A DNA stretch of 5,720 bases from Methanobacteriota archaeon (GTDB lineage: Archaea > Thermoplasmatota > DTKX01 > GCA-020343715): contig JAUVEQ010000200.1 in the NCBI GenBank assembly GCA_030594725.1, forward strand, positions 1 through 5,720, written 5' to 3'. Of this stretch, positions 1 through 4,862 are shown piece by piece. A program made the translations under genes and the position numbers. Below the pieces are notes generated by a model. The model ran no database searches. It was not told the origin of the DNA and saw nothing but the letters and a program-made list of their open reading frames with translations. Within the stretch, counting starts at the first letter, position 1; each line of letters begins with the position of its first letter.

Positions 1-2272
1 AGAGGTTCATGATGGCCATCTCGGAGGGCCCGTTTCCGTAGCGATAGGAGACCCTGACCTCCTCCACGCCCAGATTGTCCCAGGCCTCCAACGAGAATGT
101 GAAGGGGTCCCCCGTAGTACCCAAGTCCCCTGTGCCATCGGCTCCCAGGACTGGCAGGTCATTGTCGATCACGTCCACATCTTTCGTGCTTGTCGTCATA
201 CTGTTCGACGAGTTATCCATCAGGCAGAAGAAGTAATGAAGCATATCAAGACTGTCCGAAGGGACATTTATGTTGTGGTCCCATAAGTCGCCCGAGACGT
301 GGGTCATCGAGATGTTGGAGTGTGTCCCGGCGTCCCCGTACCAGTACTCGACCCAGATATCATATATGTGGATATTATCGGATGAAAATAACGAAAATGT
401 GAGAATATCCCCTGTCGTGGCATTGGAGGGTGTTGCATCAGCCTTTAGAATTGGGGGGTCATTGTCCAAGACCGTGACATCCCTTACACTCGAACTTACC
501 AGATAGAAGGTCTTGTCCCTGCAATGAATGACATAGTGGAGTGTCTCCGTCGAATTCCAAGGGATCGTGATGTTCAACAACCATGTCCCGTAGGATTCGT
601 TTCCCATTGATCGGTCTGCAGATTTGTTGAAGTGCGATTGAGAATCCCCGTACCAATACTCAATGTATACATTGCTTATCGCATAGTTATCGGAAACGGT
701 CGTATTGAAGGTGAACCAATCGCCCGTGGTGGCAACCTGCGGTGTTGAATCCAACCCTAGTTTTGGCGGTGCACCGTCATCATAGAAGACTATGTACGTT
801 TTACCCCTGGTGGCGTTATTTAGATGAGCGCCGATCAGGACATCGTCCCACCCGTCCCCGTTCACGTCACCGGCGCCTGCCACTGACCATCCTGTCTCGT
901 CGTTGGCATCCCCTCCTAAAAAGGTAATGTTGGACGTGGAAAGGTTGGTGTCCATGGACCATCCCGAACCTTTTCCTAAAATGATATATGTCTTACCTGC
1001 TCTGAGATCTCTGGTATCTGCACCAGGAGCACCTATCAGAATATCATCGTACCCGTCACCATTGATGTCCCCGGCGCCAGCGATGGACCGTCCAGCTTCC
1101 TCTAATACTGCCTCACCCCAGAATGATGCATCTGCGTCGGTCAGTTTAGTGTCCATGGACCATCCCGATGCCTTACCAAGTATGAGGTACGTCTGGCCCG
1201 CGTCGAAACCGCCCTCATCATTCTCCCAATAGCTAATCAGAATATCGTCGAATCCGTCGCCATTGACGTCACCGACCCCAGCGACCGAATAATCATACAC
1301 TACTGTGTTATTCTCCCCCCAATATGAGGCATTCGCGTAATACAGATTGGTGTCCATGTACCATCCCGACGCCTTTCCGAAGATGAGATACGATTGGCCG
1401 GAATCGCCACCACCTTCGTGACTCCCACGAGCGCCGATAATGATATCATCATACCCGTCTCCATTGACATCCCCAGCACCCGCGACCGAACAACCAGAAT
1501 AATCCGAAAGAACCTCCCCCAAGAAGGATGCGTCCGAGGTGTTGAGTTTGGTGTCCATGGTCCAACCCGCTCGTTTCCCGAAAATGAGGTATGTCTGGCC
1601 AAAGTTATGTAAAATTATATGGTCTATCTCTTCATTATACGGAGCACCAATCAAAATATCGTCGTACCCGTCGCCGTTCACGTCCCCAGCGCCCGAGATC
1701 GACGAACCAGACTGATCGCCAGCATGCTCCCCCAAGAATGAAGCATCCGCGTTGGACAGGTCGAAGTCCATGGACCATCCCGATGACTTCCCTAGGATGA
1801 GGTAAGTCTGGCCAGCACGTGAGCCCCCTTCGTTATTCCAATATGCACCGATCAAGAAGTCGTCGTACCCATCCCCGTTGACATCTCCGACTCCTGCGAT
1901 CGAATTTCCGGAAAAATCATTCGCATTCTCGCCCCAGAATGACGCGTTCGCGTTGGACAGATTGATATCTAATTCCCATCCCGTTCGCTTTCCAAAGATG
2001 AGATATGTCTGGCCCGCACCCGAGCCACCATCGCCATTCTTATTGGCCCCTATCAGAATGTCATCGAATCCGTCGCCGTTGACATCCCCGACGACCGCTA
2101 AGGAATGGCCGGATTTATCACCAACGTTCTCACCAAAGAAGGATGCGCTTGAATACTCCAGCTCCAGGCCGGGACTTGATTCTGCACAATCGCTGACGAA
2201 AAGGACCATCAACCCCAAAATCATGGTCGTGGCCACACCTGCCTTAATCAGGCCGAGGTCTCTTATTCTCAA
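1..2272 (-). CDS. Secreted FG-GAP beta-propeller / Ig-like surface protein (partial, C-terminus beyond window)
   Basis: The minus-strand frame is open from a TTG at 2272 to the left edge (757 codons). An in-frame TAG lies about 30 bases upstream. The TTG start gives a signal peptide with a basic N-region (LRIRDLGLIK) and a hydrophobic core at about residues 13-27, ending VSDCAES. A later ATG (2224) would remove the basic region, so TTG is preferred. Residues about 38-497 form seven FG-GAP blades, each with a GDVNGDGxDD calcium-type loop (Asp at 63, 130, 197, 268, 335, 402, 469) and a GQTYLIFGK strand. Three Ig-like modules follow, starting near 499, 603 and 703, each with TTGDxFTF and, in the first two, EYWYGD. 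N-X-S/T sequons are frequent, as in glycosylated archaeal surface proteins. Blades of this type occur in integrin alpha chains and microbial adhesins; binding to a surface, polymer or other cell is inferred. The missing C-terminus would show how it is anchored. An archaeal lipoprotein via Cys29 is possible, but Asp at -1 is a poor lipobox. Confidence 0.9.
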   Translation of the reverse strand, partial: MRIRDLGLIKAGVATTMILGLMVLFVSDCAESSPGLELEYSSASFFGENVGDKSGHSLAVVGDVNGDGFDDILIGANKNGDGGSGAGQTYLIFGKRTGWELDINLSNANASFWGENANDFSGNSIAGVGDVNGDGYDDFLIGAYWNNEGGSRAGQTYLILGKSSGWSMDFDLSNADASFLGEHAGDQSGSSISGAGDVNGDGYDDILIGAPYNEEIDHIILHNFGQTYLIFGKRAGWTMDTKLNTSDASFLGEVLSDYSGCSVAGAGDVNGDGYDDIIIGARGSHEGGGDSGQSYLIFGKASGWYMDTNLYYANASYWGENNTVVYDYSVAGVGDVNGDGFDDILISYWENDEGGFDAGQTYLILGKASGWSMDTKLTDADASFWGEAVLEEAGRSIAGAGDINGDGYDDILIGAPGADTRDLRAGKTYIILGKGSGWSMDTNLSTSNITFLGGDANDETGWSVAGAGDVNGDGWDDVLIGAHLNNATRGKTYIVFYDDGAPPKLGLDSTPQVATTGDWFTFNTTVSDNYAISNVYIEYWYGDSQSHFNKSADRSMGNESYGTWLLNITIPWNSTETLHYVIHCRDKTFYLVSSSVRDVTVLDNDPPILKADATPSNATTGDILTFSLFSSDNIHIYDIWVEYWYGDAGTHSNISMTHVSGDLWDHNINVPSDSLDMLHYFFCLMDNSSNSMTTSTKDVDVIDNDLPVLGADGTGDLGTTGDPFTFSLEAWDNLGVEEVRVSYRYGNGPSEMAIMNL
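782..2161 (-). repeat. Seven tandem FG-GAP blade repeats, period about 201 bp
   Basis: These are in-gene tandem repeats. The calcium-loop aspartates at residues 63, 130, 197, 268, 335, 402 and 469 are spaced 67, 67, 71, 67, 67 and 67 residues apart. The single 71 comes from a longer loop in blade 3 (PYNEEIDHIILHNF). Each unit also carries a GWxMDxxL strand and an ASFxGE strand. At DNA level the copies stay recognisable, for example the recurring plus-strand string gtccatggaccatcccga, but they are not identical. This suggests old duplication followed by divergence rather than fresh amplification. Blade 5 reads DILIS in place of the usual DILIGA, so its GA(P) part is degenerate. Confidence 0.88.
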
Positions 2273-2494
2273 TATAACGAACCCCTTATTATATCGATTC
2301 TAATGTTATTGAAGGTTTCCGTTTAGGTTATCTCAACGATTCTAACATCAACCAGCGATCGCCGAATTCTATTCCATCCCGAAACTATATTTATCACAGG
2401 ATCTACCAACAATCCTTAAGACCAGCACTTTCACCCACCCAGCCCTCTTCATCGAAGCTGATATAGAAATTTTATTCAATACTTTATATCGACC
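2273..2494. promoter_or_regulatory. Divergent intergenic region with archaeal promoter-like elements
   Basis: This AT-rich spacer lies between the divergently transcribed propeller gene and the AbrB-like gene. On the plus strand, gaaattttatt (2466-2476) sits about 19-29 bases before the ATG at 2495, the spacing expected for a BRE/TATA box driving a leaderless transcript. A stronger element, cgaaactatatttatc (2380-2395), reads as BRE plus TATA on the plus strand, and as ataaatata on the minus strand, where it would give the propeller gene a leader of about 90 bases. A TATA-like ttattatat (2286-2294) is close to the propeller start. The 9-mer cgattctaa occurs twice (2295-2303 and 2337-2345), a possible operator pair. 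The assignments rest on spacing and sequence resemblance only. Confidence 0.45.
2466..2476 (+). promoter_or_regulatory. Putative BRE/TATA box of the AbrB-like gene
   Basis: The string gaaattttatt lies 19-29 bases before the ATG at 2495. This fits an archaeal TATA box whose transcript starts at or next to the start codon. There is no Shine-Dalgarno sequence between the box and the ATG, which agrees with a leaderless message. A second T/A-rich string, tttatatc (2483-2490), is too close to the ATG to serve it. Confidence 0.4.
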
Positions 2495-2648
2495 ATGTCG
2501 AACCTCGTCCGAGTGCAACTGCATCCCCATGGCCTCTGCTCAGCATCGATTTCCCGAGCCCTGGCACAAGCCCTCCGCATCGAGAAGGGCGACGTGATGG
2601 AGTTGGTTATAAAGGGGGGGCAAACTGGTGCTGAAGAGGGTGGAGTGA
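2495..2648 (+). CDS. SpoVT/AbrB-like small DNA-binding protein with an apparent 1-bp frameshift
   Basis: Residues 1-42 read as a swapped-hairpin AbrB domain: VRVQLHPHG, then ISRALAQALRIEKGD, then VMELVIKGG. As written, the frame runs through a run of seven Gs (2614-2620) and ends at 2728 after 77 residues. The tail (QTGAEEGGVNWERATQIK...) looks nothing like the family. With six Gs the frame continues KLVLKRVE and stops at TGA 2646-2648. The result is a 50-residue protein with the expected final beta-strand and a typical family length. The end given here assumes that corrected frame. Such proteins bind DNA as dimers, acting as transition-state regulators or antitoxins. No PIN or other toxin gene lies directly downstream, so a regulator is more likely. 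The 1-bp difference may be a sequencing or assembly error in the homopolymer, a real inactivating mutation, or slippage-based expression; the first is the simplest. A BRE/TATA element 19-29 bases upstream suggests a leaderless mRNA. Confidence 0.7.
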
Positions 2649-2755
2649 ACTGGGAGCGTGCTACGCAGATAAAAAACACACCAGGTTGCAGGGCCCGCAG
2701 CAAAGGAACTCCCATACAACAGGTTTAAAGATAGGTGTTCTTAGAAGGCCTGGCT

Positions 2756-2796
2756 ATACCTTGAGTAGCATGCTACGTAGCATGGTACCAAGGTGT
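2756..2796. repeat. Imperfect palindrome / hairpin
   Basis: The core CATGCTACGTAGCATG (2769-2784) is a perfect 16-bp palindrome. It continues outward through a single G/G mismatch, then GTA/TAC, a bulged A at 2764, CCTTG/CAAGG, and three further pairs including one G-T wobble. The arms total about 19 pairs. As RNA it could form a stable hairpin about 110 bases after the AbrB-like stop, so it may act as a terminator or processing site. As DNA it could be a protein-binding site. It lacks the U-tract of a classic intrinsic or archaeal terminator. Confidence 0.6.
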
Positions 2797-2952
2797 TATT
2801 CTTCGCTCCTGGCTAGATGTTTCTAATCAAAATAATGGATTTCCATCATATAGTTGTCCAACGATGATTCTAGCATGAATTGTCTAGAGATCCTTCCCGA
2901 TAATCCTTCGTGGAATCGTGACCTTTTGTTCCATGGCCAGACCCTGTTCTCT

Positions 2953-2977
2953 GTTGAATATCTGAGGTTGATTCAAC
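2953..2977. promoter_or_regulatory. 7-bp inverted repeat ahead of orphan gene, possible operator
   Basis: GTTGAAT (2953-2959) and ATTCAAC (2971-2977) are perfect inverted copies separated by 11 bases. The second arm ends 13 bases before the ATG at 2991. Half-site centres are 18 bases apart, between one and two helical turns, a common layout for a dimeric regulator. The left arm overlaps gaatat, a weak TATA candidate about 30 bases before the start. It could also fold in RNA. One 7-bp inverted repeat can arise by chance. Confidence 0.3.
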
Positions 2978-2990
2978 TCAATCCCATGGG

Positions 2991-3683
2991 ATGACACCCG
3001 ATAACTATAAACGCAATCTGGTAGCATTCCCAACAAACTTGTGGGGAATCAAGCGGGGTGTGGGGATGTGTACATTCGACGAAGTAATCGAGGTTTTCCA
3101 TGGGACCGATATGATCGAGGATTCTATCGGAACCTGTGTTGAAAAGCATCTTGTTCACATCAGAAGGAAGACCGCTGAAAATCAAGCGAGAGACATCCTC
3201 ACTAGAAAATGGGGCACCTGGTCGTACATGGACCTATGCGATGTGATCGAGCTCGTAAATTGTAATGGGTTCGGTGATGCCAATATGAGGTTCAGCTCCC
3301 TCTTCCTCAGGAACCGGAGAAACATCGAGAGAAAGGGCATCGAAGCCACCCGTGAGGCCCTCTTGTCCCTTCTCGACGATGAATATGATCTGGGAGATCG
3401 GGTCAAGGGGGCTCAGAGGATCTATGGGTCTTCCGCTCACGGTATGTTCTCATGCCTGCTCTACATCAAGGACCCATATGTCTATTCCCCCCGATTCAAA
3501 CCGATCATCCACAACCTCCATCGATTCGATTTTGTATCGGGACCGAATTTGAAAACCACGATGGGGGATTATCGGAGGTACTGTGAGATCATGAAGGGTA
3601 TCGAGCGGTCTTACGAGATACCACCTCAGCTTACAGATTATGTTCTTACCACGTGGATCGATGTCTGGGAGAAATATCGGTGA
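2991..3683 (+). CDS. Unrecognised 230-residue soluble protein
   Basis: I do not recognise this family. The start is fixed: an in-frame TGA at 2955 is followed by no other start codon before ATG 2991. The protein is soluble-looking, with no signal peptide or membrane segment, and rich in charged and aromatic residues. Its predicted helices alternate with short loops. Residues about 65-135 carry WGTWSYMDLCDVIELVNCNG and an LFLRNRRNIERKGI segment. The stretch from about 140 to 175 (VKGAQRIYGSSAHGMFSCLL, then IKDPYVYSP) has the shape G-x-x-x-x-x-x-S-x-L-L-x-x-x-x-P followed by an aromatic, faintly like helix-hairpin-helix or restriction-enzyme accessory domains. That likeness is too weak to call. 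The C-terminus has DYRRYCEIMKGI and TTWIDVWEKY. Third positions look less G/C-rich than in the cysteine synthase next door, so it may be an accessory or transferred gene. It is flanked by 342 bp and 142 bp gaps and stands alone. Confidence 0.75.
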   Translation: MTPDNYKRNLVAFPTNLWGIKRGVGMCTFDEVIEVFHGTDMIEDSIGTCVEKHLVHIRRKTAENQARDILTRKWGTWSYMDLCDVIELVNCNGFGDANMRFSSLFLRNRRNIERKGIEATREALLSLLDDEYDLGDRVKGAQRIYGSSAHGMFSCLLYIKDPYVYSPRFKPIIHNLHRFDFVSGPNLKTTMGDYRRYCEIMKGIERSYEIPPQLTDYVLTTWIDVWEKYR

Positions 3684-3803
3684 GGCGGATCTACCCGACA
3701 GCCATGGTGACATCTTCGGTTGGACCTCGAGACGAAGACGCTAACCCGAATAGGCCACGGTTCACGGATTGCCGAAATGATACCCCTTCGAAAGGCCAGG
3801 CTG

Positions 3804-3816
3804 GAAACCTTAATAT
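3804..3816 (+). promoter_or_regulatory. Putative BRE/TATA element near the cysteine synthase start
   Basis: The string gaaaccttaatat, directly before cgcaaaaacGTG, resembles an archaeal BRE plus TATA box. It ends only 9 bases before the GTG start at 3826. A box normally sits about 25 bases from the transcript start, so if this one is used the message would begin near 3837, inside the annotated gene. Either the element is fortuitous or the true start codon is further downstream. Confidence 0.35.
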
Positions 3817-3825
3817 CGCAAAAAC

Positions 3826-4860
3826 GTGTTAGCCAGATGGTACACAGGGCCCGGAGGCAGCGTATTGGTCAAGGTTGGTAACACCCCGATGGTCGAGGCG
3901 GATGGCATCTATGCCAAGATGGAGTGCACGAACCCGTTGGGGAGCATCAAGGACAGGATAGCCCTCTACATCATAGAACAGAGCGAGCGTCAGGGACTGC
4001 TCCGACCTGGTATGGAGATAGTCGAGGCCTCCAGCGGGAACACGGGGATATCCCTGGCGTTCTTCGCCCGGGAGAAGGGATACCCCATCACCATCGTGAT
4101 GCCCGAGAACATGTCGGAGGAGCGGAAGCGGGTGATGGAGGTGCTCGGCGCGAGAATGATATTCTGCTCCGAGGGCAACTTCGCCGAGGCCGCCCAGATC
4201 CGTGACAAGATGGTGGCATCGGACCCCAACTGCTTCAACCCGGACCAGTTCTCCAACCCTCTCAATGTGGAATGCCACTACAAGACCACCGGGGCCGAGA
4301 TACTGGAGCAGATGAAACCCCGCTCTGAGAGTATAGGGGCCTTCGTCGCCGGCGTCGGCACCGGTGGCACGCTGATAGGTGTGGGCAAGCGCCTCAAGGA
4401 GGTCTTCCCCGATATCAAGGTCGTCGCCGTGGAACCGGCAGAATCCCCCGTCATGAGCGGGGGCGAGCCAGGCATGCACGGCATAGGGGGCATCGGCGAT
4501 GGCTTCATTCCCGCCATCGCATCCGATGGGAAGGGTGGCCTCAATCCGGTAATCGACGAGGTCGCCACCTGCTCGACCGTGGAGGCGAGGGAGGCTGCCC
4601 AGTACCTCACCGATGCCAAGGGCCTTTGCGTGGGCATCTCCTCTGGCGCCAACTTCCTGGCGGCCAAGATGATGGCCGAGAAGTATGGCACCACCGTGAC
4701 CGTGTTCCCCGACGGCCTGTCGAAGTACAAGTCCCAGGGGCTCAAGAAGAAGGAGGACGGTCCCTGCCAGTTCGAGAAGGAGTGCAAGTGCCCCATCCAG
4801 GAGATCTGTGACAGGAAGAACTCCCACAAGAGCTGCGAAGCGGTCAAGACGGACTGTTGA
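3826..4860 (+). CDS. cysK: Cysteine synthase (PLP-dependent, CysK/CBS family) with cysteine-rich C-terminal tail
   Basis: This enzyme makes L-cysteine from an activated serine (O-acetylserine, or possibly O-phosphoserine in archaea) and sulfide, in the cytoplasm. It is a fold-type II PLP enzyme. The Schiff-base lysine is Lys42 in NPLGSIKDR, the substrate loop is SGNTG at 70-74, the PLP-phosphate loop is GVGTGGT at 176-182, and GIGDGFIP and GISSGAN (from 270) follow. The body matches the usual length, but residues 314-344 add a tail with six cysteines (314, 320, 322, 328, 337, 344) that ordinary CysK lacks. At the PDGLSKY segment (about 295-301) the position that is often Ser/Thr in relatives appears to be Gly297. 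The GTG start is the first available after an in-frame TAA at 3811 and places VGNTP at residue 17. A TATA-like element close by leaves TTG 3865 as an alternative. No serine acetyltransferase gene is adjacent. The next gene converges, with 2 bp between stops. O-acetylserine versus O-phosphoserine use cannot be settled here. Confidence 0.95.
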   Translation: MLARWYTGPGGSVLVKVGNTPMVEADGIYAKMECTNPLGSIKDRIALYIIEQSERQGLLRPGMEIVEASSGNTGISLAFFAREKGYPITIVMPENMSEERKRVMEVLGARMIFCSEGNFAEAAQIRDKMVASDPNCFNPDQFSNPLNVECHYKTTGAEILEQMKPRSESIGAFVAGVGTGGTLIGVGKRLKEVFPDIKVVAVEPAESPVMSGGEPGMHGIGGIGDGFIPAIASDGKGGLNPVIDEVATCSTVEAREAAQYLTDAKGLCVGISSGANFLAAKMMAEKYGTTVTVFPDGLSKYKSQGLKKKEDGPCQFEKECKCPIQEICDRKNSHKSCEAVKTDC

Positions 4861-4862
4861 GC

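Larger units (their letters stand above)
2649..2990. other. Non-coding stretch between AbrB-like gene and orphan gene
   Basis: About 340 bases hold no convincing gene on either strand once the AbrB-like frame is corrected. The stretch contains a strong imperfect palindrome (2756-2796), an 8-bp direct repeat, cctggcta (2749-2756 and 2808-2815), on either side of it, and a 7-bp inverted repeat (2953-2977) just ahead of the next gene. No tRNA-like fold was recognised. The rest shows nothing I can assign. Confidence 0.5.

Noticed and set aside
800..2100. Regular repeats of about 200 bp considered as CRISPR or satellite DNA
   Set aside because: The repeats are coding, diverged, and have a 67-residue protein period with FG-GAP motifs; there are no short identical repeats with unique spacers.
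1878..2303. 141-residue plus-strand frame opposite the propeller gene
   Set aside because: It simply mirrors the repeated blade units on the minus strand (recurring MRYVWPA, SPSPLTSP) and extends into the divergent spacer.
2649..2990. Search for a tRNA or small structured RNA gene
   Set aside because: There is no cloverleaf, no T-arm GTTC...GAAC pattern in the right place and no CCA-proximal acceptor pairing; only the isolated palindrome was found.
2495..3683. AbrB-like gene plus orphan gene considered as a toxin-antitoxin pair
   Set aside because: Such pairs normally overlap or sit within a few bases; here about 340 bp with a palindrome intervene and the orphan shows no PIN or other toxin motif.
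3713..3738. TCTTCG...CGAAGA 6-bp hairpin after the orphan gene, considered as a terminator
   Set aside because: It has a short stem, a 14-base loop and no T-tract; chance is a sufficient explanation.
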